Under the pieces are notes generated by a model. The model saw only the letters and a list, made by a program, of their open reading frames with translations, had not been told where the DNA came from and did no database searches. Both the position numbers and the translations under genes were made by a program. A stretch of 64,000 nt of DNA from Ochrovirga pacifica (GTDB lineage: Bacteria; Bacteroidota; Bacteroidia; Flavobacteriales; Flavobacteriaceae), in NCBI RefSeq assembly GCF_000220525.1, contig NZ_AFPK01000045.1:1-64000 (forward strand), written 5' to 3'. This document shows, one piece after another, positions 37,627 through 46,993 of the stretch (within the stretch, counting starts at the first letter, position 1; each line of letters starts with the position of its first letter).

Positions 37627-38481
37627 ATGAAAGCCATTAAAGAACTTATCAATCAGCCTTTTAACCGATCTTTTAGTGTAAGTGAATACCAGCAGCCATA
37701 TTTCGATTCGCCATGGCATTTTCATACCGAATATGAACTAACTTATATTCACAAAGGTCACGGAACACGCTTTGTAGGCTCTAGTGCAGAACTTTTTCAA
37801 GAAGGAGATTTGGTTTTGATAGGTTCTTCTGTACCTCACTATTGGCGATGTGATGATGTATTTTATCATCAAAATAGTTCAAAAGTTCATAGTGTGGTTA
37901 TACAGTTTAAACCCGAGTTGTTTTTTAAAAATCCTTTACCAGAGATGAGTCAAATTCATCTTTTGCTTAAAAAATCGGCTAGTGGAATTACCTTTATCAA
38001 CAGTGAAACGTACAAAAAGTATTTTTTTGACTTACTACAAGTAGAAGGCATGGAACAGTTGCTATTATTTTATCAATTATTAGATAAGTTAAGTAGAGAA
38101 GTTCAACAAAAAACCTTGTCTATTACCCATGATTCGCAATTGTATCAATCTAAAGATAGTAAGATTTTTCAGGAAGTCATCAACTATATTTTTAGCAATT
38201 TTAAGCAAGAAATATCCCTGTCAGATTTATCTGAAAAGGTACATATGTCTACCGCTGCTTTTTGTCGCTATTTTAAAAAACGTACCAAAAAAACCTTTAC
38301 TGAATACGTAAATCATTTAAGAATTTCCCAAGCTAGTAAATTGTTGATTGAAACCGACATGAGTGTGTCTCAAATTTGTTTTGAGTGTGGCTACAACAGC
38401 CTTAGCTATTTTAATCGTCAGTTTAAAAAAATCAAATCTATTGGACCTAAAGAATACAGAAAATTGCATTTAAAGGAATAA
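37627..38481 (+). CDS. AraC-family transcriptional regulator
   Basis: 284 aa. The N-terminal cupin-like sensor domain (about 15-110; SPWHFHTEYELTYIHKGHGT) typically binds a sugar; the C-terminal double helix-turn-helix (about 185-283; SLSDLSEKVHMSTAAFCRYF, QICFECGYNSLSYFNRQFKK) binds DNA. Divergent from the P450 operon across a 140-base gap, so most likely its regulator, sensing 6-O-methyl-galactose, galactose or a related oligosaccharide (inference). Confidence 0.94.
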   Translation: MKAIKELINQPFNRSFSVSEYQQPYFDSPWHFHTEYELTYIHKGHGTRFVGSSAELFQEGDLVLIGSSVPHYWRCDDVFYHQNSSKVHSVVIQFKPELFFKNPLPEMSQIHLLLKKSASGITFINSETYKKYFFDLLQVEGMEQLLLFYQLLDKLSREVQQKTLSITHDSQLYQSKDSKIFQEVINYIFSNFKQEISLSDLSEKVHMSTAAFCRYFKKRTKKTFTEYVNHLRISQASKLLIETDMSVSQICFECGYNSLSYFNRQFKKIKSIGPKEYRKLHLKE

Positions 38482-38486
38482 AAAAG

Positions 38487-39461
38487 TTATTCTACTAACA
38501 AATTACAACCTCTTATATCAGAATTATCAAACCTACCTAGTACATCAAAAGTACCATTATTGTAAATCTTACCTAAGTCCTGAGTTGCAATAAAGGAACA
38601 AGAATTGTAATTGGCCAAATCAATCACATTAATGCCTCCTGTTTTTTGGCTAGGAAACAGTGTTAATGCATCTTCGGTATCTCTAATCAGAATTTTCATC
38701 CATGGAGGGCAATTGAATTTCTGTGAATCATTATAATAAGCTTGGCTTAGTAATTCCGTCATTCCGTATTCTGAGTGAATGTTTGCTACACCAAAACCTT
38801 TTTTAAGCTCTGCATGTAATTCCTCTCGAATCATTTCTTTTCGTTTTCCTTTCATCCCCCCTGTTTCCATCACAACGGTATGTTGTAAGTTACACGGAAA
38901 ATTTTCTATAAAATCTAACAATGCAAAAGAAACACCTATTAACAATGTTTTTGTTTTTTTGGCCTCTAGCTCTTGCAATTTGTTATACAATTCTTGATGA
39001 TTGTGCAAATAAAAGCCACTATTGCTATTGTTACTTTTTTTGATAAGATCGTCTACCATATATATTAAAGAAGAACCATTGCGCTCTAAATAAGATGGCA
39101 GCAAAGCCAAAATGGTATAATCTGTAACAGAACCATAAAAATGGTTAAAAGCAGACAAATAGCTTTTTTCATAAGCCGCAACATCGGTTACCAAATGTTT
39201 GCTTTGGATCGTTCCTGTAGTACCACTGCTTAAAAAAGTTTCTTCTACAGGATGAGTATTGCTAACAACGGCATGACTTTTAAAAAACTGAATGGGCAAA
39301 AAGGGAATTTTATGAATTGTGTTTACCGAATCTACATTTATGTTTAATAAATTGATGAAGTCTTGATACACTTTACAATGCAATGCTTGGTGCTGAAAAA
39401 CAGTCAAAGCTTGTTCTTCAAAATTTTCTGATGTGGTTGCTAAAAAATCAAATGCTTGCAT
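38487..39461 (-). CDS. LuxE-like acyl-protein synthetase/adenylate-forming enzyme
   Basis: 324 aa, cytoplasmic. AMP-forming ligase motifs are visible: the P-loop-like FLSSGTTGTIQSKH, VVMETGGMKGKRKEMIREE, NIHSEYGMTELLSQAYYN (A5-type) and VIDLANYNSCSFIATQDLGK. The protein lacks the small C-terminal domain of full acyl-CoA ligases, as does LuxE, which transfers fatty acyl groups. Flavobacteria have such a protein near acyl-lipid genes; here neighbours give no clue. It ends 5 bases from the convergent AraC gene. Substrate unknown. Confidence 0.82.
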   Translation of the reverse strand: MQAFDFLATTSENFEEQALTVFQHQALHCKVYQDFINLLNINVDSVNTIHKIPFLPIQFFKSHAVVSNTHPVEETFLSSGTTGTIQSKHLVTDVAAYEKSYLSAFNHFYGSVTDYTILALLPSYLERNGSSLIYMVDDLIKKSNNSNSGFYLHNHQELYNKLQELEAKKTKTLLIGVSFALLDFIENFPCNLQHTVVMETGGMKGKRKEMIREELHAELKKGFGVANIHSEYGMTELLSQAYYNDSQKFNCPPWMKILIRDTEDALTLFPSQKTGGINVIDLANYNSCSFIATQDLGKIYNNGTFDVLGRFDNSDIRGCNLLVE

Positions 39462-39545
39462 AGGCTTATTTCTGATGCAAAAATAGTTAAATTAGAGCTG
39501 TAACACATCACAAACACAAACGACAAATTTGTAAAATCTAAACCC

Positions 39546-40421
39546 ATGAAAAAACTCGCTTATCTTTTCTTTTTTCTCGCTCTTTTTACTTCTAACGCTC
39601 AAAATCTTAGTGAAACGAATGCGTTTAAAACATATTGGTATGCCGGAAAAGCAGAAATTACTAGTTATAATTTGGAACAGGCACGCTACGGCGAAATTAG
39701 AAATGGACACGCTGTTATGATTTTTGTTACCGAACCTTTTTCTAAAAAACACAATACCAAAGCAGATAAAAATCATTCAGAAAATACAACTGTTCTTAAA
39801 CTAAACACTACCAAAAAGTTCAATACAGGAATTTATCCTTACTCTATTATGACTAGCACCTTTGTGCCTGTAAAAAACCCTAAGGCTTCTTTAAAAATAA
39901 GCTCTTCTTCCCAAGAATGGTGTGGTCACGAATATATAGAACTTACAAACAAAAACAATGCATATATACTTCACAACTTTTCTTACTTTCAGGGTGAATC
40001 TTTTACAAATAAAAAAATATCTAAGAATGTTATTTTAGAGGATGACATTTGGTCTAAGATTCGTTTGAGTCCTAGCACATTGCCTTTAGGTGATTTTAAA
40101 GCATTGCCAAGCTTTGTCTGGCTTCGATTTTCACATAAAGAAGTAACTCCTTATTCAGCCACTGGAACGTTAAAAAAAGGAACTGAAGAAAATACGTATA
40201 CAATCCATTACCCTACCTTGGACAGAACCTTAGAAATTGTTTTTCAATCTAGTTTTCCATTTCAAATTACTCGTTTCACCGAAACTTTTTACAGTGGTTG
40301 GGGAGCAAAAAGGAAACAAATGACTAGCAAAGCAACCTTAAAAAAGACAATAAACATTCCTTATTGGCAAACCAATAGCAACAAAGACTTGTATTTACGA
40401 AACGAATTGGGAATTGAGTGA
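39546..40421 (+). CDS. Conserved exported protein of unknown function
   Basis: 291 aa with signal peptide MKKLAYLFFFLALFTSNAQ. Beta-rich, with motifs TYWYAGKAEITSYNLEQARY, SSQEWCGHEYIE and FSYFQGESF. It resembles a Bacteroidota family often labelled 'septum formation inhibitor Maf' in databases, but it has no Maf nucleotide-pyrophosphatase motif and that name should not be used. Periplasmic location is likely. No operon partner: convergent with rnhA, divergent from the LuxE-like gene. Confidence 0.7.
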   Translation: MKKLAYLFFFLALFTSNAQNLSETNAFKTYWYAGKAEITSYNLEQARYGEIRNGHAVMIFVTEPFSKKHNTKADKNHSENTTVLKLNTTKKFNTGIYPYSIMTSTFVPVKNPKASLKISSSSQEWCGHEYIELTNKNNAYILHNFSYFQGESFTNKKISKNVILEDDIWSKIRLSPSTLPLGDFKALPSFVWLRFSHKEVTPYSATGTLKKGTEENTYTIHYPTLDRTLEIVFQSSFPFQITRFTETFYSGWGAKRKQMTSKATLKKTINIPYWQTNSNKDLYLRNELGIE

Positions 40422-40434
40422 TGTAGGATCCTCT

Positions 40435-41073
40435 TTATTTCCTACCAAAATCGGCAGGAATTTCTCCCCAAGCTTTGGTTTCCCATTTTAGAATAGGGTT
40501 TTTAAACGCATTTTCTTGCAACCATTTTTCGCCACGCTTGATTAAATTAAACAAAACTTTGTTGTTAGGTGTGGGCGTAATTTTGGTTCTGCATTCTTTG
40601 GCTTTTATCCAACCGATGGCAATTTTAGAGTCGGAGTAAATGGGAAGCTCAGTTTTACCTAATTTTTGTAGATAAGCCAAACCGTGTACCAAGGCCAAAA
40701 ACTCGCCAATATTATTAGTTCCTTCTTTAAAAGGGCCTTGAATAAAAAGTTGTTTGTGCGTTTGAGTATCTACACCTCGATATTCCATCAACCCAGGATT
40801 TCCAGAACAAGCAGCATCTACAGCTATAGAATGTAAATTAGGCTCTCCTATTTTTGCTAATAATTCCTTATCAACAACAGGTTTTTTGGTATTTACTCCT
40901 TTATAATCTAAATAAGATCTTGTATATGCAATTTCGGCCTCTTCTTTAGAGGTAAAAGATTTGTACTCTGCTCCAGGAAAACCATCAATACTTTTTTTAC
41001 AATCGTTCCAATTGCCGTAAACACCAGGAATTTTACCTGACCAAACCACATAATATTTTTTATTTTTTGCCAT
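40435..41073 (-). CDS. rnhA: RNase H type I with N-terminal viroplasmin domain
   Basis: 212 aa. N-terminal RNA/DNA-hybrid-binding viroplasmin domain (about 5-50; YYVVWSGKIPGVYGNWNDC, FPGAEYKSFTSKEEA), then an RNase H fold with carboxylates in IAVDAACSGNPG, NNIGEFLALVHGL and IYSDSKIAIGWI. Removes RNA from RNA:DNA hybrids such as R-loops and primers. Its ATG overlaps the purN stop by one base (TAATG), so it is coupled to purN. Confidence 0.92.
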   Translation of the reverse strand: MAKNKKYYVVWSGKIPGVYGNWNDCKKSIDGFPGAEYKSFTSKEEAEIAYTRSYLDYKGVNTKKPVVDKELLAKIGEPNLHSIAVDAACSGNPGLMEYRGVDTQTHKQLFIQGPFKEGTNNIGEFLALVHGLAYLQKLGKTELPIYSDSKIAIGWIKAKECRTKITPTPNNKVLFNLIKRGEKWLQENAFKNPILKWETKAWGEIPADFGRK

Positions 41074-41639
41074 TATTCTTGGGTAATTACTTCTTTTATA
41101 ACCCTTGGAAAATGTTCGTACTCTAAAGCGTGTACTTTTTGTGCAATATCCTCTGGCGTGTCCTCAGAACTCACCTCTGTTTTCGCTTGAAAAATAATTG
41201 CTCCTTCGTCGTAATTTTCGTTTACATAATGAATGGTAATCCCCGTTTCTGTTTCTTGATTTTTCTTTACAGCATTGTGCACATTCATTCCGTACATGCC
41301 TTTCCCTCCATATTTAGGCAACAATGCGGGATGAATATTGATAATTTTATCTGGAAAAGCAGCAATAATATTCTCAGGAACTTTTAATAAAAAACCTGCT
41401 AAAACAATAAAATCGGCTTCTTTTTTTAGCAAGTCTAACAAACTATTTTCCTGTTTCATTTCTTGATTAGAGAAAACTTGACTTTTTATCCCCATTTTTT
41501 TGGCTCTTTCTAGCACAAAAGCCTCCTTTTTATTGCTTAAAATATAGCTAATTTTTATATTTTTATCACTTTCAAAGTAACGGGCAATGTTCTCTGCATT
41601 GGATCCTGATCCTGATGCTAGAATGGCTATTTTAATCAT
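41073..41639 (-). CDS. purN: Phosphoribosylglycinamide formyltransferase
   Basis: Third-stage purine enzyme moving a formyl group from 10-formyl-THF to GAR. 188 aa. N-terminal IAILASGSGSNAENIARYF, folate-site NIHPALLPKYGGKGMYG (Asn-His pair) and TGITIHYVNENYDEGAII with catalytic Asp. Divergent from acpP and coupled to rnhA. Confidence 0.97.
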   Translation of the reverse strand: MIKIAILASGSGSNAENIARYFESDKNIKISYILSNKKEAFVLERAKKMGIKSQVFSNQEMKQENSLLDLLKKEADFIVLAGFLLKVPENIIAAFPDKIINIHPALLPKYGGKGMYGMNVHNAVKKNQETETGITIHYVNENYDEGAIIFQAKTEVSSEDTPEDIAQKVHALEYEHFPRVIKEVITQE

Positions 41640-41757
41640 ATTTTATTGACTTAGTAGAGTTTTTACAGGCACTTAACCTTGGTTAGTTACAAGGTTTGGT
41701 AATACAAAGATGTGATAAATTTTTATATCTTCGTAAAGATATTTGTCCCAAACATTG

Positions 41758-41786
41758 TTTGTGGAAACAAAAGTTTTTTATTTTTG
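41758..41786 (+). promoter_or_regulatory. Promoter of acpP
   Basis: TTTG at 41758-41761 and TATTTTTG at 41779-41786, spacer 17, 29 bases before the ATG. Confidence 0.6.
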
Positions 41787-41815
41787 CCACGGTTTTAAAC
41801 TTAAATTATATTACT

Positions 41816-42052
41816 ATGTCAGACATTGCATCAAGAGTAAAAGCAATTATCGTTGATAAATTAGGAGTTGACGAAAATGAGGTAACTGCTGAAGCAAGCT
41901 TCACAAACGATTTAGGAGCAGATTCTTTAGATACTGTTGAGTTAATCATGGAATTTGAAAAAGAATTCGACATTCAAATTCCAGACGATCAAGCTGAAAA
42001 CATTGGAACAGTTGGTCAAGCAGTAAGCTTTATTGAAGAGGCTAAAAAGTAA
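41816..42052 (+). CDS. acpP: Acyl carrier protein
   Basis: 78 aa from ATG 41816 ([20 protein letters not shown]); an in-frame ATG 120 bases upstream only reads through the promoter. Very acidic four-helix protein with the phosphopantetheine attachment Ser37 in [14 protein letters not shown]. Carries growing acyl chains in fatty-acid synthesis. acpP-fabF-rnc is the usual flavobacterial order; fabF follows after 18 bases. Confidence 0.98.
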   Translation: MSDIASRVKAIIVDKLGVDENEVTAEASFTNDLGADSLDTVELIMEFEKEFDIQIPDDQAENIGTVGQAVSFIEEAKK

Positions 42053-42070
42053 TTAGAAAATTATCTATTT

Positions 42071-43324
42071 ATGAAATTGAAACGAGTTGTAGTAACTGGA
42101 CTTGGTGCATTGACACCGATCGGAAACAATATAGATGAGTATTGGGATGGGTTAGTGAATGGGAAAAGCGGAGCGGCTCCTATAACACACTTTGATGCTG
42201 CCAAGTTCAAAACTCGTTTTGCTTGTGAGGTAAAAAACTTTGACATTAACGAATATATCCATCGAAAAGAATCTCGTAAGATGGATAAATTTACGCAATA
42301 TGCGATGGTTGTTTCTGACCAAGCTATTGAAAACTCAAAGTTAGACTTAGAGACTTTAGATCCAGATCGTGTAGGTGTTATATGGGGATGTGGTATTGGT
42401 GGTATTGATACTTTTGAACAAGAAGTAGTAAATTATGCCAACGGAGATGGTACTCCAAAATACAACCCTTTCTTTATTCCAAAAATGATTGCGGATATTG
42501 CTCCAGGTCACATTTCTATGAAATACGGATTTAGAGGGCCTAACTTTACAACAGTTTCTGCTTGTGCTTCTTCTGCAAATGCAATTATTGATGCTTTAAA
42601 CTATATCCGTTTAGGACATGCCGATATAATTGTAACAGGAGGATCTGAAGCATCTGTTACCGGAGCAGCAATGGGAGGATTTAATGCCTTAAAAGCATTA
42701 TCAGAACGCAATGACGATCCTGCAACAGCATCTAGACCTTTTGACAAAGACCGTGACGGTTTTGTTATGGGAGAAGGTGGTGGAGCACTTATTCTAGAAG
42801 AATATGAGCACGCAGTTGCTAGAGGAGCAAAAATATATTGTGAAGTAGCTGGTGGAGGTTTGTCTGCCGATGCACATCACTTAACAGCACCACACCCTGA
42901 AGGATTGGGAGCTGCTAAAGTAATGGAAAATTGTTTGGAAAATGCTGGACTTTCTATTGAAGACGTTGATACCATTAACGTACATGGAACTTCTACTCCG
43001 CTAGGAGACGTAGCAGAGTTAAAAGCTATCCAAAAAATATTTGGAGAACATGCGTACAAGCTAAACATTAACTCAACAAAGTCTATGACAGGACACTTGT
43101 TGGGTGCTGCAGGAGCTATTGAAGCTATTGCATCGGTATTGGCTATGGAAAACGGAATGGTTCCTCCTACCATTAATCACCATGTGTTAGACGAAAAAAT
43201 TGATCCAAAACTAAACTTAACCTTAAACAAAGCTCAAAAAAGAGAAATTAAGGTAGCTATGAGTAATACTTTTGGGTTTGGAGGTCACAATGCATGTGTG
43301 TTGTTTAAAAAATTAGAAGCATAA
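42071..43324 (+). CDS. fabF: Beta-ketoacyl-ACP synthase II
   Basis: Chain-elongating condensing enzyme of type II fatty-acid synthesis. 417 aa. Thiolase fold with active-site Cys in TTVSACASSANAI and His residues in NVHGTSTPLGD and SMTGHLLGAAGAIEAI. Translated from the acpP operon. Confidence 0.98.
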   Translation: MKLKRVVVTGLGALTPIGNNIDEYWDGLVNGKSGAAPITHFDAAKFKTRFACEVKNFDINEYIHRKESRKMDKFTQYAMVVSDQAIENSKLDLETLDPDRVGVIWGCGIGGIDTFEQEVVNYANGDGTPKYNPFFIPKMIADIAPGHISMKYGFRGPNFTTVSACASSANAIIDALNYIRLGHADIIVTGGSEASVTGAAMGGFNALKALSERNDDPATASRPFDKDRDGFVMGEGGGALILEEYEHAVARGAKIYCEVAGGGLSADAHHLTAPHPEGLGAAKVMENCLENAGLSIEDVDTINVHGTSTPLGDVAELKAIQKIFGEHAYKLNINSTKSMTGHLLGAAGAIEAIASVLAMENGMVPPTINHHVLDEKIDPKLNLTLNKAQKREIKVAMSNTFGFGGHNACVLFKKLEA

Positions 43325-43346
43325 GATTGTTAAAACTTATCAACTT

Positions 43347-44081
43347 TTGAAGTTTTTTAAAAATATAAAAAAATCTCGTTCTCAATCGGACGAGATTTTT
43401 TATTCACAGATAAAAAAAATTATAGGTTTTTCTCCTAGAAACCTAACCTATTACCAAAATGCATTTACCCATCCTTCTTTGCAAATAAAGGACAAAGACG
43501 GAAGAGCGGTTAATTACGAACGTCTAGAATATTTAGGCGATGCCATGCTAGGATCTATTATTGCTGCGTATTTGTACGACCAAGTTCCCAATGCAAATGA
43601 AGGTTATTTAACCCAAATGCGCTCTAAAATTGTTAGTAGAGAGCATTTAAACGAATTGGGTAAAGATTTAGAACTAGTAGAATATCTAAAAGCAAATATC
43701 ACCAAAGGAAAACTAAGTAATAACATTCACGGAAACCTGTTTGAAGCCTTAATAGGAGCCATTTATCTAGACAGGGGATATCGTTTTTGCATCCGATTTA
43801 TCAACAAAAAAGTCATTAGTCCTTATGTTGATTTAGACAAACTAGAAGGAAAAATTACTAGCTACAAAGGAGTTTTAATAGAATGGTCTCAAAAAAGCAA
43901 AAAAGAATTAAACTTTGAAGTTTATGAAGACACTGGTAATCAAAAAACAAAACATTTTAGCGTACGATTGTCTGTAGAAAGAAAAGTAGTTTCTAAAGGT
44001 AGAGCAACTTCTAAAAAAAGAGCCGAAGAAATGGCTGCCAAAAGAGCTTACTATGTTTTTCAGAACGAAATAGAAGCTTAA
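43347..44081 (+). CDS. rnc: Ribonuclease III (TTG start)
   Basis: Double-strand RNA endonuclease for rRNA and mRNA processing. 244 aa starting at TTG 43347: no ATG lies between the fabF stop and this codon, and the N-terminus (KFFKNIKKSRSQS) looks complete. Catalytic signature ERLEYLGDAMLGSIIAAYL, second acidic cluster HGNLFEALIGAIYLDRGY, and a C-terminal dsRNA-binding domain (KGVLIEWSQKSKKEL to AEEMAAKRAYYVF). Third gene of acpP-fabF-rnc, 22 bases after fabF. Confidence 0.95.
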   Translation: MKFFKNIKKSRSQSDEIFYSQIKKIIGFSPRNLTYYQNAFTHPSLQIKDKDGRAVNYERLEYLGDAMLGSIIAAYLYDQVPNANEGYLTQMRSKIVSREHLNELGKDLELVEYLKANITKGKLSNNIHGNLFEALIGAIYLDRGYRFCIRFINKKVISPYVDLDKLEGKITSYKGVLIEWSQKSKKELNFEVYEDTGNQKTKHFSVRLSVERKVVSKGRATSKKRAEEMAAKRAYYVFQNEIEA

Positions 44082-44166
44082 TTTAAACACTTTCTTAGCA
44101 ATTTTATACCCCAAAACTAATTGTTTATGATTATGTTTGTGTAGTTATCCGAATAAAAATAAAGCC

Positions 44167-44649
44167 ATGGCTGCCGTTATTAAATTTTGTGATTGGATAG
44201 AAGATGAATGCTATGAAATTGTAGGAATTCACACCACTTTACAAGACTATAAATTGGCATATCGTATCAACCAAACACTCAATTTAAACCTGCATAGAAT
44301 TTTTCCTGATGTAGATTTTGAAATCAACGAAAACGATAAAGCATATTTTTCTGTTTTTGAATATCATCAAAATAAAAGTTTATTAGATTGGTACCTAATT
44401 AAAAATAAGTTTTTAATCAAAGCCAAAAAATCCGAAGGTTTGTTTGCAACAGAGGACTCTTTTGTGTGCTCTTATGTATATTTGCAACCAGAGTTAAAAG
44501 GTGTAGATTTTTTATTAAAAATTCAAGGAGAATTAACAGAGCAGTATTTGTCATCGCTCTTAAAAAAAATAAATACCATAGAAGAAGTTGTTACTTCTTA
44601 CATAGTAGACAAAAAAACACTAAACCATAAAGAACACTTAATTTTTTAA
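44167..44649 (+). CDS. IPExxxVDY-family protein
   Basis: 160 aa from ATG 44167 (MAAVIKFCDWIED); a TTG 30 bases upstream is less likely. Matches a small Bacteroidota family of unknown function that typically lies between rnc and pyk: IVGIHTTLQDYKLAYRINQT near the start and a C-terminal YLQPELKGVDFLLKIQGEL. Here the naming motif appears as LKGVDF rather than a clear IPE..VDY. Pyk starts 4 bases downstream. Function unknown. Confidence 0.75.
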   Translation: MAAVIKFCDWIEDECYEIVGIHTTLQDYKLAYRINQTLNLNLHRIFPDVDFEINENDKAYFSVFEYHQNKSLLDWYLIKNKFLIKAKKSEGLFATEDSFVCSYVYLQPELKGVDFLLKIQGELTEQYLSSLLKKINTIEEVVTSYIVDKKTLNHKEHLIF

Positions 44650-44653
44650 AAAT

Positions 44654-46111
44654 ATGTCACAGACAAAAAAAACCAAAATAGTTGCTACTTTGGGTCCTGC
44701 ATTGACTGGAAAGAAAGAAAAACTTAGAGAACTAATCATTTCTGGAGTAAATGTATACAGAATCAATTTTTCTCATGCTGATTATGATGACGTTAGAACC
44801 AACGTAAGAATGATTAGAGAGTTGAACGAAGAGCTTGACTTTAACGTAGCCATTTTAGCAGATTTACAAGGACCAAAATTACGTGTTGGAGTAATGGCAG
44901 ATGGTGTAGTATTGGCTCCTGGAGACGTTTTTAAATTCACTACCGAAAAGTGTGAAGGTACTCAAGAAAAAGCCTTTATGACTTATCAACAATTTCCTAA
45001 AGACGTAAAAGTAGGGGAAAAAATCTTGGTAGATGATGGAAAATTAATGTTCGAAGTTACTGAAACCAATGGAGAAGATTTGGTAACAACCAAAGTGTTA
45101 AGAGGTGGACCTTTAAAATCTAAAAAAGGGGTAAACTTACCAAACACAAACATCTCTTTACCTGCATTGACAGAAAAGGATATTAAAGACGCTAAGTTTG
45201 CATTAAGTTTAGAGGTAGACTGGATGGCTTTATCTTTTGTGCGTAACCCTAAAGACTTAGAGGACATTCATACATTAATCGAAGAAAATTCTGACACATC
45301 AGTATATAGAACTCGTGTAATTTCTAAAATTGAAAAACCAGAAGCTCTAGAAAATATTGATGCAATTATTGCCAATACAGATGCTATTATGGTAGCTCGT
45401 GGAGATTTAGGAGTAGAAATTCCAATGTCTGAAGTACCATTAGCTCAAAAAATGTTGGTAAGAAAATGTAAAGAAGCTAAAATTCCTGTAGTAATTGCTA
45501 CACAAATGATGGAAACCATGATTGAGAACTCTGTACCTACTCGTGCAGAAGTAAACGACGTTGCCAACTCTATTATGGATGGTGCCGATGCAGTAATGTT
45601 GTCTGGTGAAACTTCTGTAGGTGCATTTCCTAACGAAGTTATTCAGGTAATGAGACAAATTATATTAAACGTAGAAAACTCTAACTTAATTGAAGTTCCT
45701 AGAGAATTCCCTGATCCAGATACAGATTCAGACAGAGCTATTACCAATGCCATTTGTTATCAAGCTGCTTTATTAGCAGAAAATATTAGCGCTAAAGTAA
45801 TTTCTACTATTACCAACTCTGGTTATACTGCACAACAAATCTCTGCCTTAAGACCAAAGTCTCAAATTTTGGCTTTCGCATCAGACAAAAGAGTATTGCG
45901 TATGATGAATATAATGTGGGGAGTAAAAGGTAGATTTTATGAGCCAAACACACACTTCTCTACAGATATTATTAGAGATGTAAATAACATTGCTTTGGAA
46001 AGTGGATATTTACAAGAAAATGATACTGTTGTTAATTTAACCTCAACACCAATTATGGAAAAAGGAGATGTAAACACAATTCGTATTTCTAAAGTAGACT
46101 TGTCTAAGTAA
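44654..46111 (+). CDS. pyk: Pyruvate kinase
   Basis: Last glycolytic step, PEP + ADP to pyruvate + ATP. 485 aa. Substrate and metal residues in VYRINFSHADYDD, ILADLQGPKLRVG, VISKIEKPEALENIDAI and IMVARGDLGVEIP, then TRAEVNDVANSIMDGADAVM. C-terminal allosteric domain present. Operon end, hairpin follows. Confidence 0.98.
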   Translation: MSQTKKTKIVATLGPALTGKKEKLRELIISGVNVYRINFSHADYDDVRTNVRMIRELNEELDFNVAILADLQGPKLRVGVMADGVVLAPGDVFKFTTEKCEGTQEKAFMTYQQFPKDVKVGEKILVDDGKLMFEVTETNGEDLVTTKVLRGGPLKSKKGVNLPNTNISLPALTEKDIKDAKFALSLEVDWMALSFVRNPKDLEDIHTLIEENSDTSVYRTRVISKIEKPEALENIDAIIANTDAIMVARGDLGVEIPMSEVPLAQKMLVRKCKEAKIPVVIATQMMETMIENSVPTRAEVNDVANSIMDGADAVMLSGETSVGAFPNEVIQVMRQIILNVENSNLIEVPREFPDPDTDSDRAITNAICYQAALLAENISAKVISTITNSGYTAQQISALRPKSQILAFASDKRVLRMMNIMWGVKGRFYEPNTHFSTDIIRDVNNIALESGYLQENDTVVNLTSTPIMEKGDVNTIRISKVDLSK

Positions 46112-46130
46112 ATTATTTAGTATAAAAATA

Positions 46131-46164
46131 AAAAAAGGAACTGTTAATTCAGTTCCTTTTTTTA
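46131..46164 (+). terminator. Intrinsic terminator of pyk
   Basis: Stem AAAAGGAACTG / CAGTTCCTTTT with TTAATT loop and T run. Confidence 0.9.
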
Positions 46165-46202
46165 TTTTGAGAATCCTTTATTTTGCATAAAAAAACAAAA
46201 AA

Positions 46203-46928
46203 ATGGCAAGGACATTAGTAATAGGAGACATACATGGAGGTTTTAGAGCTTTGGAGCAAATTTTAGAAAGAGCCAAAGTAAGCACAGATGACACCTTGAT
46301 TTTTTTAGGTGATTATGTAGATGGTTGGAGCGAATCTTTTGAAACACTTAACTTATTGATATCTTTAAAAGCATCTCATAATTGTATTTTTTTACGAGGA
46401 AATCATGACGAATTGTTTTACGAATGGCTAAAGAACGGAAAAGACAATCCAAACTGGTTGTTGCACGGTGGTCAGGCAACTTTAGATTCTTACAGAAATC
46501 GCCCTTTAAATTTTATTCAAATTCACGCTAACTTTTTAGAAAATTTAGACAACTACTACCTAGACAACAAAAACCGATTGTTCTTACATGCTGGTTTTAC
46601 CAACATCAAGGGAATAGAGCATGAGCATTTTTCTAAAATGTTGTACTGGGATCGGTCTTTATGGGAAACAGCATTAGCCGCTAGAAATTTACCTGAAAAT
46701 GATCCGTACTATCCAGAAAGGTTAAAAATATATTCAGAAATATTTATAGGGCACACTCCACTATCCAAAATAAACATAGACAAACCCATGTTGGTGTCTG
46801 GAGTTTGGAATGTAGATACAGGAGCAGCTTTTACCAATCCACTAACCATTATGGACATAGACACCAAAGAATTCTGGCAAAGCGATCCGCTTCCTAATTT
46901 ATATCCAAATGAAAAAGGAAGAAATTAA
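46203..46928 (+). CDS. Calcineurin-like metallophosphoesterase
   Basis: 241 aa with the dinuclear-metal motifs GDIHGG, FLGDYVDGWSES, RGNHDELFYEW and FIGHTPLSK, as in PrpA/PrpE and ApaH-type serine/threonine phosphatases or dinucleotide hydrolases. The substrate is not readable. Own transcript after the pyk terminator. Confidence 0.92.
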   Translation: MARTLVIGDIHGGFRALEQILERAKVSTDDTLIFLGDYVDGWSESFETLNLLISLKASHNCIFLRGNHDELFYEWLKNGKDNPNWLLHGGQATLDSYRNRPLNFIQIHANFLENLDNYYLDNKNRLFLHAGFTNIKGIEHEHFSKMLYWDRSLWETALAARNLPENDPYYPERLKIYSEIFIGHTPLSKINIDKPMLVSGVWNVDTGAAFTNPLTIMDIDTKEFWQSDPLPNLYPNEKGRN

Positions 46929-46960
46929 GGTTAAAAATTACCCAGTCTCAAACTTTATAT

Positions 46961-46968
46961 TATTTTTG
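46961..46968 (+). promoter_or_regulatory. -7 box of the small membrane protein gene
   Basis: TATTTTTG matches TAnnTTTG, 25 bases before the ATG at 46994; no obvious -33. Confidence 0.4.
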
Positions 46969-46993
46969 CTACGCTAATACAATTTAAAATAAA

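Noticed and set aside
30100-38481. Complete porphyran utilisation locus
   Set aside because: No SusC/SusD pair, sulfatase, GH16 or GH86 is present in the window; only the methyl-sugar part is seen.
39546-40421. Annotation as septum formation inhibitor Maf
   Set aside because: It has a signal peptide and no Maf motifs; the label is a propagated misannotation as far as I can tell.
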